Notes: a model not told the origin generated them from the sequence alone. A stretch of DNA of 64,000 nt from Heloderma charlesbogerti (GCA_026122225.1 JANEZZ010002661.1:1240001-1304000); one strand, 5' to 3'; counted from the first letter of the stretch, positions 22,605-33,185 are shown. Numbers and translations are program-made.

Positions 22605-23211
22605 CTTTTAAAAAAAACCTTTTTTATCATGAAATTTTATTTTATTTCAAAATAAGGTTAACAAAATAAAGGCAACAAAAAGAAGAGCATACATAAAAAT
22701 AAATCAAAATCACTAAAGAAACAAAGGAACTCACTCCTGATAAATCTTAGTCTATAACGGCTATGCTTATGGAACATCTACAGTAAAACAGCCTAAGAAG
22801 GAGCTCAATACCGAATGAAAGTAAAAATATGAGTTATAAAACATATAAAAGGAGTGTGTGCGAGTGTGTGTCATTTTGGGTGGAAGTGTGTAGTAATCAG
22901 AAAAAACATAGGCAACTGTACTTGGCTGGGATTTTATCAAAAGTTTGAAGAGCTTCAACATAGGAAATAAATGGAAACCATGGTGCCATAATATCATTTT
23001 TTGAGTTGGGATTCCTTGCTCACTGTACTTGCTGAGTAAGTTTATACATATTCATAGTCTCCCAATTCTATCAAACCACAGCTCTTTATTTGGTTGGTTT
23101 GGAGGCTTGCAATTACATGCTATAGATGACTTTGCAGCTGTATACCATTGCTTAAGAAGGTCTTTATGCAGGAATTCAGGATCATTAGGTTCAAAAAGAT
23201 GAAGCAGCATC
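22605..23211 (-). pseudogene. LINE-1 3' end, downstream part
   Basis: On the minus strand this carries the last ORF2 codons plus a 3' untranslated region of about 400 bp that closely matches 50650-51033 on the plus strand. It ends in an A-rich tail at 22605-22625. The coding part is open only in short stretches. It continues across the Sauria SINE into 23576-23810. Confidence 0.8.
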
Positions 23212-23224
23212 ACTTTAGGCGTTA

Positions 23225-23562
23225 AAAAGGTAAAGGAAAAGGTGTCCCCAACCAGTCGTGTCCGACTCTAGGGTGCGGTGCTCATCCCCGTTTCTAAGCC
23301 GAAGAGCCAGCGCTGTCCAAAGACGTTTCCGTGGTCATGTGGCCGGCATGACTGAACACCGAGGTGCACGGAACGCTGTTACCTTTCCCGCCGAGGCAGT
23401 ACCTATTTATCTACTTGCAATTTCTTGCTTTCAAACTGCTAGGTTGGCAGAAGCTGGGACTGAAGACGGGAGCTCACTCCGTCATGCAGTACTCGAACTG
23501 CTGACCTGCCGACCTTTCAGTCTGCAGTTCAGCGTCTTAACCACTAAGCCACCACAGCCCCT
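23225..23562 (-). repeat. Sauria-type SINE with BovB-like tail
   Basis: Read on the minus strand it starts with a tRNA-like head (GTGGTGGCTTAGTGGTTAAG, then a B-box-like GTTCGAGTACTG), continues with a body containing CATGTGGCC and CCGGCATGAC in plus orientation, and ends with AGAGTCGGACACGACTG, the same 3' motif as the two BovB LINEs here. It is flanked by an exact 13-bp target duplication, ACTTTAGGCGTTA (23212-23224 and 23563-23575). Sauria SINEs are known to carry BovB-like tails and are thought to use BovB enzymes. It has no coding function; the promoter would be the internal A and B boxes. Confidence 0.85.
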
Positions 23563-23575
23563 ACTTTAGGCGTTA

Positions 23576-23810
23576 CCAGTGGTCTAATGTGAAGAAATTC
23601 CTGACAGTAATCAGCAACCATGGTCCAAAACTCCTGCACTGTAGAACATTCCCACCAAAGATGAAATTATGAACCAATGTGACTGCACTCCTTCCAACAA
23701 TATTGGCTGTAATTTGGATGTATTTGGTGAAGCCTTGCAGGAGTAATGTACCACCTACTCAGAACTTTGTATTGTGCTTCCTTTATATTAGTGTTGATTG
23801 ATAAAGATGC
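23576..23810 (-). pseudogene. LINE-1 ORF2 C-terminal fragment
   Basis: The minus-strand translation gives segments such as YKVLSRWYITPARLHQIHP, CWKEC and HLWWECSTVQEFW, which correspond to the C-terminal Cys-rich region of L1 ORF2. One in-frame stop lies within it. It joins the 22605-23211 segment once the SINE and one copy of its target duplication are removed. The 5' boundary is unclear and may extend toward 24000. Confidence 0.7.
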
Positions 23811-24321
23811 AAAAGAAGTCACCCTTCCTGCCCACACCACCCTCGTGGACTGGCACAGGCATTTACATTAGTGAAGGGGGTGAGGACTTGATCTTCATAG
23901 GTGTTCTTGTCAGACACCAATGTAAATGTGACATTTTGAGATTTGATCATGAAACATCTGAGAACACAATTCTCTCTATGCACTATCAGAGTCATTCATA
24001 ACGAATGGCCTGTCTTTCCTTGTGGTGAGTCTGATTTTTCAAAATAATGCATTTGGATGTGAAGGGGGAAATTATATTTTGATAAACATTTCCCCCAGTG
24101 AGATAAGGCACTGATATTCTTAAACTTTAGGAACTTGTGTTCCATTTGATGCACATACATTTCATCCTCACTTGTTCTTCTTCCTGTTTTTAGCTTTTGT
24201 CAAGCTGTGAACCTTTCTGGCCCAACAGTTAATTTTATGTTTTAGTTTTATGTTTCAATCACTCGTCACCACAACTTAAAGTGATCATAGAAGGCGAGAG
24301 CTGTAGATATGGTAGGAATAT
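23811..24321. other. No recognisable feature
   Basis: May contain further degraded L1 sequence on the minus strand; no motif can be named. Confidence 0.4.
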
Positions 24322-24329
24322 GTTGGAAG

Positions 24330-25278
24330 TAGGGATGTACGAAAGTTCCGCCATGGATCTCGGGGAGGCTGAATGCCAGCGCATTCAGCCCCCCAATATC
24401 GGTGGCAGAATGGCCCGCCCCCCTCCCCCCCCGGGACGAGACTTACCTTGGGCAGATCTTTCTGGTGGCGGCGGCTCCAGCAGCGGCTCCGGCGGTGGTT
24501 TGGTGGTGGCGGCTGTGGCGGCCGGTCTTCCGACCGGCTGCCACTGCCGCCATTTCTAGGTTAAAAAAACCAAAAAAACAAAAAAAGTGATAGGCTACGT
24601 AAAGATTCACGTAGCCTATCACGGGTAGATTTTAAAAAAACACCGTGATAGGCTACGTAAATGTTTACGTAGCCTATCACGGCTGACTTAAAAAAAAAAA
24701 AAAAAACAAACACGCATACGCATACGCAAATGGAGGCGGCCATGGCCGCCGCCATTTGCATTCCTTATTTTGGCACGTCTTAGTCTATGTAAACATTTAT
24801 GTAGACTAAGACGGCGAAAATAAGGGGAATGCAAATAGCGTAGATGTCTTTTCGCCGTCTTAGTCTACATAAATGTTTACGTAGACTAAGGCGTGCCAAA
24901 ATGAGGAACGCAAATGGCAGCGGCCATGGCTGCCGCCATTTGCGTACGCTCGTTGTTGTTGTTTTTTTAAATCAGCCATGATAGGCTACGTAAACATTTA
25001 CGTAGCCTATCATGGCTGACTGCAGGGACGCAAACGGCGGCAGCTACGGCCGCCGCCATTTGTGTCCCTGCTAGCCAGTGGCCGGATGTCCAGCTGCTGG
25101 CAGAGCCGGTCGGCAGCTCCGCAGAATTGCTGCAGAGCACAGCCGGCCGGACAGGATTCCGGGGGGGAGGAACGGAGCGCCTCCCCCCACGGTGAGGTTT
25201 CCGGGAGGAGGGACGGAACGCCTCCCCCCCACCATCAACATAATCCGTGAACAGGTAAGTGACTTTCGTACATCCCTA
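24330..25278. mobile_element. Palindrome-within-palindrome hAT element, copy 1
   Basis: 949 bp with 17-bp perfect inverted ends (TAGGGATGTACGAAAGT) and an exact 8-bp target duplication, GTTGGAAG (24322-24329 and 25279-25286), placing it in the hAT superfamily. It has GC-rich outer arms, and the middle 430 bp is mirror-symmetric about 24835. Five short palindromes of about 32-44 bp (24587-24622, 24643-24682, 24779-24810, 24859-24890, 24974-25017) are built on GATAGGCTACGTAAA or TTAGTCTACGTAAA and their complements. Between them lie inverted GGCGGCGGCCATGGCCGCC-like blocks. No transposase is encoded. The short frames across it are by-products. Confidence 0.88.
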
Positions 25279-25318
25279 GTTGGAAGGGGATTGATGCACC
25301 AAGAATTAAAAGGTAAAC

Positions 25319-25410
25319 AGCCGAATCCTGTGCATGTTTACTCAGAGAGAAATTCCACTGAGTTTAATGGGGCTTACTCCCAAGTAAGTGAGTATGAGAT
25401 TACAGCCTAA
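25319..25410. repeat. Short palindromic repeat, TACTCAGA(A/G) family
   Basis: Contains GTTTACTCAGAGAGAAATTCC, then AATGGGGCTTACTCCCAAGTAAG; the two halves are near-complementary. A relative lies at 26533-26607. I recognise this as a very common squamate interspersed repeat, probably a small DNA transposon derivative, but I cannot name it. Confidence 0.6.
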
Positions 25411-25611
25411 ACGATAAAAATGGTTCACGGTTTAGATCACAATAACATGAACACAATGAAGTTTGAACAAGCCTCTCAAAGCCATTTCCAATTCTGGGGA
25501 AAAGGACCTTAATTTTAAGATTGTTAAAGACATAGTCAAGATTCCTACAGTAGTAACATTTTTCAAGTCATGAGCCAGGTGACTTAAATTCTAGTTGCCA
25601 CTAGAATATGG

Positions 25612-25808
25612 AACATAGGAACACAGGACGCTGCTTGGTACTGAGTCAGACCCATGGTCCATCTAGCCCAGTATTGTCGACAGTGACTGGCAGCAGCTTT
25701 TCAGGGTTTCAGGGAGGATTTTTTCCAGCCGTACCTGGAGATGCCGGGGATAGAACTTGAGACCTTCTGCATGCAGAACATGCTCTGCCACTGAGCCATG
25801 GCCCTCCC
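25612..25808 (-). repeat. tRNA-Ala-like SINE
   Basis: The minus-strand 5' end resembles a tRNA-Ala: GGGCCATGGCTCAGTGG, GCAGAGCATG, CTGCATGCAGAAGGTC and a B-box-like GTTCTATCCCCGGCATC. The body (GCCAGTCACTGTCGACAATACT, then CTAGATGGACC) recurs at 33186-33425. The plus-strand end near 25615 is the 3' end of the repeat. It is a retroposed repeat, not a working tRNA gene. Confidence 0.75.
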
Positions 25809-25829
25809 CTGTCATTGCAGGGCTACCTA

Positions 25830-27248
25830 GCAGAAGACTTCCCAGTTTAAGAGCCAAGTTTTGTTGGCGTAACCCATTTGGCTCTAATTTCCTGAAACAG
25901 AACCCACTTCCCCCCTATTATATGGGGCTGACTTCCAGAATTGCTGCAGATCTTGTATTGGCTGAGCCATTTGCTGTTTAGATCTGGTTTGCGATCTCTG
26001 CCTTGAGATCCTTCCAGGTTCCTGATTTTCACTTCCTGACCTTGACTACTCCACTTAATTTTGGTGGCTCCAGTGCTTTTGCCCCACTCCTGCTCTGTTT
26101 CCGTTGTCTGCTTCTGCTGGCTACCATTCAGCTTCCAGTCCTGGGTCATCTTCAGCAGAAGTCTCCACCTGGCTTCTGGCACAGACATTAGTCTGCCTGG
26201 CATGACTGTACCTCTCTCCCGACTATGAGACCGGCATCCCCTTCTAGTTCTAGCCCAACAGGCAGGCAGATGGATGATTCTTCTGGACTGGACCCTTGGC
26301 CAAGCTCATCCTCAGCTCTACAGCTGGTACATTGAGGAATCACTGCAGAGACCCCATGATACAGCAAGGAAAAAGCTGGGAATTTTGTCACAATGTTCCT
26401 AAAACAATTCTAAATTTACAAAGCTCTTAATCATCAACTGAAAGAGTTCCAATGTTATCCAGAAAACTGTATTCTGGAGAAGATTCTTCATTATTTGCTG
26501 TTGAGATAATTAAGAGTGCACTCCTGTGTGTGTGTGTCTACTCAGAAGTAAGCCTCATTGTATTCAATGGGACTCCTAGGTCAGTTAGTATAGGACTGCA
26601 GCCTAGCTCACTCTTTAGAAGTAAAAGCAGGGATGTCTGTGGTCCCTGGTTTTTTTTCCCATTCAGGAACTAGATCCCATCTTCCTCTCCCTTTATTGGA
26701 GATCTGAAAATATGCAAGACACTACTATCATAATCAGGAATATATGGGTGTGCAGAGAGTGGTGGCAAAGGGGAGGCATTCCGTTTTGGGGTTAATGGCA
26801 ATGATGAAACTGCATTTCCCATGAAGAATGGAAACATTTTCACCTGTGACAATCTGGTCACAAAGACCTTTTCCATGCAAGAAATAATGTATTATGGCTA
26901 ATCCTCTCCTTTACGCTGTGATATTTGAAAGAATGTAAAACACAATGTGAAATCTTAAGGCCGACAAGGGAAATTTAGTTAGCAGAGTGTCTGTTATTCC
27001 CAATTCATGACTTCATGAGAGAATTCTGTAGGCTTAAGAGCTGGAGGGAAAGTAGCTCTGGATTGATGGGAGAGGTGAACAGTGAGGGTGGGGTGGGGGA
27101 AGAGAAGCTGCCCAGACTCTTGCTGAATTATGACTCACAATTTATAAACTATTACATCCAATGGATTTCCAAGGATATTTATTGCAATATGACTGCTAGC
27201 ATTTCAAAAATCAATTTGGTAAATGTGGAGAGAAAGGGTGAAATTATG

Positions 27249-27250
<2 letters not shown>
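25830..27250. other. No recognisable gene; one short palindromic repeat copy
   Basis: Includes a second copy of the TACTCAGAAGTAAG family at about 26533-26607. Frames of 60-118 codons are not recognisable. Confidence 0.45.

Positions 27251-27315
<65 letters not shown>
27251..27315. repeat. Compound CT/AC microsatellite
   Basis: About 16 CT dinucleotides run directly into about 16 AC dinucleotides without interruption. Such uninterrupted compound repeats are usually variable in length. Confidence 0.98.
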
Positions 27316-27316
<1 letters not shown>

Positions 27317-28577
27317 CTTAGACCTCTCCTATAAAATAACCAGGAACCTGCTATTTTTGCCCAAGGTTCAGTGCCTAGTTCTAGGCAGGGGATTTGCCAC
27401 CTCCTGCTTCTGGATTGTCTCCAATGATTTTTGAAAGAACCCCCCACTACTCAGTGGAGTAAGATACTCTCTTCTCTTGTATATCAGCATAAGGAGAGAG
27501 ACAGTAAAGAAAAGGAAAGTATAGATGACTGAATAAGTAACTTAAAGCTCAGCTTTAAGCAGGGTGCTGACTGGGTTGTGATTCAGTCCTCTTCTTCTGG
27601 GGAATTATTGCTTAAAATAGATTAACGGCAAGGTATCACATAGGCAGTCATCATACAGAAAGTACAGCGGCTTGGAAAAATTCTGGTCCTCACAGCAAGG
27701 ACTGTACCTTGAGATGAAAAAGAGATAATAAATCGACCAGGTGTAATCAAAGGGTAGAAAAGCAGGGCTAGGGTTAGTGCAGTGGGTGAAGGTAATGAAT
27801 ATGAAGAAAACAGATGGGGAAGACCTCAGCACACCATGCAGGGGCAACATAACATGCAATACAGACGGATTATTGAGTCTCAGAGAGAGGAGTATTTGTG
27901 TTATGGCATTACTGAGCACATGGGAGAGGGGTGCGTGAAGATAATTGGCTGCGTGGGATGCAGAAGGAGTTGGATTACTATGCTTGGAGCAGGAGGATTA
28001 TACACCATGTAGTGGAAGAGGAACAGTCGGGCACTTGCATGCGAAGCTTGTTGCACTGGTAACATTGCTCCAAGGAGGGGTTATAGTGAATAATGGGGGT
28101 GGAAATAACACTGCCTAACACAGCCACTGTGTAAATAAACTGAACCGCAGCTAATGGCAACATCCATCACCCCAAATGGGGCCCGGGGTGGTTCAGCACT
28201 CCTGAAACGTTCAGTCATGGTCCTGCCATTTTTATGCTGCTATAATGAGATAAATCCCAGGCAAGGAAGGACTTGGGGGTAAGGATGGCCCGGCTTGTCC
28301 ACCAGAGCTGAAACCAGGCATCTGCCTTCATCTTTCGTTGGAGAGCAGGACCTGCTACGCTAAACACAGCCTCCCACCTTGAATGCCGAGTCATTCGTTC
28401 AGGTCAGGTCAGCCCAAGTTCATTGTTGTTCTGCCTGACAGAGATCAGAGCTGGGCCCGGGAGCAGAGTACACAGTCCAGGAGAGAACTCTGATCAGTTT
28501 GTTGCTCGAGTGCCATCATGAAGGAAACGGGAGAAGTTGCTGGTGAGGAGAGGGGAAGGAGACATAAAGGCTATGTG
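27316..28577. other. No recognisable gene
   Basis: Frames up to 104 codons without a known domain. The sequence on both sides of the LTR (28578 and 28871 on) may be parts of one older unidentified repeat. Confidence 0.45.
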
Positions 28578-28581
28578 AGGC

Positions 28582-28870
28582 TGTTAGAAAAAGGGGAAGT
28601 CTAGTGAGACAGTCACATAAGCATAATCAGAAATAAACATGTTGACACAGTCGTGCTCTAATGAGTCAGCTAACGGCTCAGTCAGTTGACATGACTTGTG
28701 GCTAACAGAAAATTGTAAAGGGGGGGTATAAAAGATTTGTGCATGCTTAGCTCGGGGTCCAGACTGCTCTGCACCCGTTTTGCAAAACGACTAATAAAAT
28801 AGTGTTGGATCCACTGCTGCCTGCCTGGCATCCTTTCTTTCAACCAGAAGCAAGAACTTTTTATCTAACA
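28582..28870 (+). mobile_element. Solo LTR of an endogenous retrovirus or LTR retrotransposon
   Basis: 289 bp starting TGTTAGA and ending TCTAACA, the TG...CA inverted ends of LTRs. It is flanked by a 4-bp duplication, AGGC, at 28578-28581 and 28871-28874. It holds a TATA box (TATAAAA, 28727-28733) and a polyadenylation signal (AATAAA, 28793-28798) in the right order for U3-R-U5. No internal viral sequence or second LTR is present, so recombination between two LTRs has probably removed the provirus. The exact lineage cannot be read from the LTR alone. Confidence 0.85.
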
Positions 28871-28874
28871 AGGC

Positions 28875-29238
28875 CGCAAGGTGGACAGATGAGGCCTTGA
28901 GGAGCATCGACAAGGAAGCAGGCTACAATATCCTGGCAGCTGCAAGGAAAGCAAGCCACTGGGCCAAAACCATATATGCTAAATGAGAGACTGTGACCAA
29001 TCAGATGCAGGTACAACAGGCTCGTTTGGATTTTCTAGGGCTTATTGACATGATCAAGTGCATGATATCCTCTGCACAATAAGCCCCAATATTCAAAGAT
29101 AGCACTTTGTGATATACAGTCCACACTGGGGATGTGAGAAGAGCATTGCTGTGAGGGGTAACTATATTGCTGTCCATCCCTTTTATTTAAGAATAAAGCA
29201 TGTGTAGGTATGTACTGCAGTACTGGAGAACAGGAGTG

Positions 29239-29275
<37 letters not shown>

Positions 29276-29592
29276 AAATAGCAACATCAAGCAAAATATT
29301 CCCAAAATTGTGGTGGGATGTTGGTCCTGGGGAAGGAACCGCCTTATTGGTATTTACTATTTTCTTTAAAGCCATAGAAGCATTCCCATTCTTGGCTGGT
29401 ACCATGGGGCAGTATGGCCAGTAAAAGTGGCAAAAACAGGGAGCGGGGAGAGCTGTTTCCGCTGCTATCAGTGGTGGAGTGGTAAATTCTGAAGTGCAGG
29501 CGCTCATCATGCCAGTCCCGATAGCCATGCCCTCGAGAGAAAAATGCAGGCAGCTGTATTGCTCCATACCAACACACCAGTTCTAGCAGTTT
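28875..29592. other. No recognisable gene; AC microsatellite
   Basis: An (AC)n tract lies at 29241-29272. Two overlapping minus frames (29274-29598) are not recognisable. Confidence 0.5.
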
Positions 29593-29594
29593 TA

Positions 29595-31259
29595 CCATCA
29601 GGGCCAGAATTATTGGAACAAGGATAACTGTTTTGGCAGTCGGCCTCTGTACACCACCACATTGAAGTTGAAAGGAAACACACCCAGATGGGAGTGAAGT
29701 CAGGACTTTCAGCTGTAATTCAAGGGGTTTGACAAAAGTGGGGCACTAACCATTCTGGAAGGACAGAAAATACAGCCAGTGGCATACCCCCCCCCCCATC
29801 ATTGGTGGCTCATGAGGAATGGAACAAACCAACATCATTTCAAACCTAAGGATCGCCTTTAATACCTGGATGAAAATCCTTTGCACTCAATGACTGCCTG
29901 AAGTCTGGAACCCATGGACATGACCCAATGCTGAGTTTCCCCCCTCGAGATGCTTTGCCAGGCCTTTACTGCAGCTGCCTTCAACTGCTGCTTGTTTGTG
30001 GGTCTTTCTGCCTTCAGTCTTGTCTTCAGTAAGTGAAAAGCATGCTCTATTGGGCTGAGATCAGGTGACTGACTTTCCATTGAAGAACATCCCACTTCTT
30101 TGCCTTGAGAAACTCTTGAGTAGCTTTTGCTGTATGTTTTGGGTCATTATCCATCTGCAATATGAAGCGGCGTCCTATCAGTTTGGCAGCATTCGGCTGA
30201 ATCTGAGCAGAAAGTATAGCCCTATACACTTCAGAATTCATCCTGCTGCTTTTATCAGCAGTCAGGTCATCAATAAACACCAGTGACCCGGTTCCATTGG
30301 CAGCCATATATGCCCATGCCATAACACTGCCTCCACCATGTTTGACAGATGATGTGGTATGCTTTGGATCATGAGCTGTTCCTTTCCTTCTCCATACTTT
30401 TCTTTTTCCATCAATCTGGTACAAGTTCATCTTTGTTTCATCAGTCCAAAGAATCATATTCCAGAATTGGGCAGGTTTTTTTAGGTGTTTGCTGGCAAAG
30501 GCTAATCTGGCCTGTCTGTTCTTGAGCGTTACCAGTGGTTTGCACCTTGTTGTGAAGCCTCTGTATTTACATTCATAAAGCCGTCTCTTGACTGCAGATG
30601 TTGACAATGACATGCCTACCTCCGCAAGAGTGTTCTTGACCTGGCTAGATGTTGTGAAAGGGTTCCTCTTCACCAAGACCAGAATTCTGCAGTCATCCAC
30701 TTTAGTTGTCTTCCGTGGTCTTCCAGGCCTTTTGCTGTTGCTGAGCTTGCCAGTTAATTCCTTCTTTTTCAGGATATTCCAAACTGTTGTACTGGCCACT
30801 CCCACTGTTTTTGCTATCTCTCTGATGGGCTTATTTTGTTTCCTCAGCCTAATGATGGCCTCCTTCACTCACATGGACACCTCTTTGGACCTCATGTTGG
30901 GAGTTCCAGTGAACAGCTACCAAATGCATGTGTAACACTCAGAACCACCCCCAGGCCTTTTATCTGCTTGATTGGTCATGGGGTCCCCAGGAAACAGGCC
31001 ACCCCTGGCCATGCAGCTGCTTGTCAGCCATTCGTTCCATTACTTATGAGACACCAACTATGGGGGTGTGTGTATGCCACTGGCTGTACTTCCTGAATGG
31101 TTGGTGCCCCACTTTTGTCCAACCCCTTGAATTACAGCTGAAAGTCCTGACTTCGCTCCCATCTGGGTGTGTTTCCTTTCACCTTCAATGAATGTGGTGG
31201 TGTACAGAGGCCAACTGCCAAAACAGTTATCCTTGTTCCCATATTTCTGGCCCTGACTG
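29595..31259 (-). mobile_element. Complete Tc1-type DNA transposon, coding broken
   Basis: 1665 bp flanked by TA on both sides (29593-29594 and 31260-31261), the Tc1/mariner target. The inverted terminal repeats are about 165 bp, with outer ends of type CAGTCAGGGCCAGAA and GGAACAAGGATAACTG (left end slightly mutated). The arms differ from each other at several positions, so the copy is not brand new. The terminal sequence and transposase closely resemble a Tc1 lineage I know from bony fish and lampreys. The single gene is on the minus strand. Confidence 0.92.
29859..30895 (-). pseudogene. Tc1 transposase pseudogene (DD34E)
   Basis: The transposase would bind the terminal repeats and cut and paste the element. 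From the probable start at 30895, codon 9 is TGA; an open frame resumes and runs 30868-30047. It has a helix-turn-helix (about residues 15-40 counting from the Met at 30868), a GRPRK motif at 49-53, WTDET with catalytic Asp143, a GGGSVMAW motif, and DNDPKHTAKA with catalytic Asp240. Near 30070-30090 a frameshift moves the remainder into another frame (SQSPDLSPIEHAF, ending at 29859), which carries the catalytic Glu. All three catalytic residues are still present, 34 residues apart for the second pair, but one stop and one frameshift prevent a full product. Full length would be about 345 residues, usual for Tc1. Confidence 0.92.
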
Positions 31260-31261
31260 TA

Positions 31262-32220
31262 TTTCCACCAGGAGCAGGTCTTTTGTTAAACTAATGAGTC
31301 TTAATTTCCCATTCAAGATCAAACCACCCCAAGATACTTTGCATTACAACAGGGAACAACAGAATGTTGCTGAGAAAATTCATCCCCCCTCCCTGCAGCT
31401 ACTATGAGGATTGCAGCTAAGGAACAGGGAAGTTGGGGTGGGGGTGGCAGAGGATGTCAGCATCCCTGGTCATAAAAAAAGTGCTGGTGCGTGGTCCCTG
31501 TCAGCCCAGGCTCCACTCCACCATGGATAGAAGTATGCTGTGACGCACTAGCACATCCCACACAGCAATTGCAATAGAGCTGGCTTTGCTATCTAGGGAA
31601 AGGAACAGCCAACATATGATATTGTACCATGTGTGCTTGTACATTAGTGCGGTGGCTTTTTGCTGAATGTGTTAGAGGACGGGTGCGCCTACTTGAGAAG
31701 CTGATTTCCCCTGTTTGGCAATACGACTAAAGTTGTGAATAACACAGATGTAGGAGGAAAATCCGGGAAAGCTGACAAGATGGTCATGGGAAGATGGTCT
31801 CTTGCACATGGGGGGCTGGAAATAACCCATAACTGGTAATGAGCACAGGATGTTGCAAAACTCAGCTTCTTAGGTAAACCATGGAAGATGGAGGCTGGAT
31901 CTACACTTACCGCCTTTTTTTGCTTCCAATGAGGTTTTACCGCCCACCTTTCACACTACGCAGTACCCGCCTCGATTTGGAACTGGAATTTCCCACTTCC
32001 GTGCTCCCACTTTCAATAACCTAATATCCCAGTATTTCCCCTTAATGTGCTCTGATTTTCCGCCTTCGCTACTGTATCCGGTTGTAGTCCCCTCCCCCGC
32101 CTGTCCATATACGGCACTGGTTGTATTTCCTTCCTGTCCAATCACAGCTCTCAACATCCCCATATCTTCTTCCGGCTACTGATCCCATAGCTTCCTCAGC
32201 AGCCCCCGTTTCCTCAGCAA
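31262..32220. other. No recognisable gene
   Basis: Around 31900-32200 the sequence is unusually C/T-rich on the plus strand and may be part of an unidentified transposon ending at the 5S-like segment. Nothing is certain. Confidence 0.4.
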
Positions 32221-32240
32221 CAAGCAAAGGGTTGGAGGTG

Positions 32241-32315
32241 CGCGCACTTGTCTGATCTCGGATGCTAAGCAGGGTCGGCCCCGATCAGTAGTTGGATGGG
32301 CGACCGCCTGGGAAT
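32241..32315 (+). repeat. 5S rRNA-derived segment
   Basis: Contains CTTGTCTGATCTCGGATG, GCTAAGCAGGGTCGG and TTGGATGGGCGACCGCCTGGG, matching vertebrate 5S rRNA from about nucleotide 35 to 110 with a handful of changes. This covers the internal promoter (A box to C box). The first 30 nucleotides of 5S and the correct 3' end are missing and no oligo-T terminator follows. It is a 5S pseudogene or the head of a 5S-derived SINE; the sequence just downstream (GCACTGAGCAGGGGGTTG) could be SINE body. Confidence 0.8.
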
Positions 32316-32344
32316 CAGGCTTCCTGCACTGAGCAGGGGGTTGT

Positions 32345-33185
32345 TGTATCCCTTCAAATGAGACTAAGTTTTACCCCCTCCTATCCCCCGCTCCTGTTTT
32401 GTTTTTGTTTTTTTAAATTAAGGAAGTATCCTCACAGAATCACAGAATGCCCACCCACCGGCTTGCTGTCAGAGTGAGCCAGAGGGCAGATGGTGGCTTC
32501 TCTGGAGAGCCCCACCAGCTGCTCTCCAACTGTGGCTGACATTTGCTCCCCTGGCTGAGCAGAGGGAGCATGCAATTCACTGTTCCTCCCAATCTGCTGC
32601 TTACGGTGGGGGATGCACCACCCCTCATGGAAGGGCTGGCCCTGACCGCTGTGCTATACCAGTCTCTGCTTGTGACCTTTTTGAATTTTGCGGGAGATAT
32701 ATCAAGGTAGATGACATCACAGAAAACTGAAGTTCCACTAGGAATGGATGGAACCAGTGCCTTCTGTTATATAGAGGTTTGTAGACCCCAGAACAAACAA
32801 GTCCTGGTACACTAAAGCTCTGGAGTGGATTATGATTGTTGAATCAGCAGTGGATTCTACAGGCTACCAGTGCCACTGAAATGACATGCTAACAACTTCA
32901 CAGAATATGTGGCAAAGCCGAGTTAATCCAGGGGATCTCCCTCGGCCATACTTGGTCTCATTAGGCCTCATTTCATATGTTACATCTGGACCAAACCCAG
33001 AATCATCCATGGTTCTGGGTCCAAGCCAGAAATGGGTCTGCTGAAATCCAGGAAGCAAGGGCAGTTTTGGTGGTAATGGAATGTCGCACCATCCCAGTAG
33101 GGCCCAAGAGATGTTGTCAATTCCCTTTGTGGCTGCACCTATGGTGCCTTGCGCACTGAGTCCTCAGAATTAATTTGGGAAGGGT
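32345..33185. other. No recognisable gene
   Basis: Unique-looking sequence. No repeat family or domain identified. Confidence 0.45.

Noticed and set aside
24281..24590. Small glycine/proline-rich proteins near 24.3-24.6 kb
   Set aside because: GC-rich outer arm of the palindromic hAT element; open in several frames by composition.
25612..25808. Functional tRNA-Ala gene
   Set aside because: The head is tRNA-like but the fold is mutated and it is joined to a repeated SINE body.
30588..31191. Plus-strand frames over the Tc1 element
   Set aside because: Antisense to the transposase gene and terminal repeat; no independent support.
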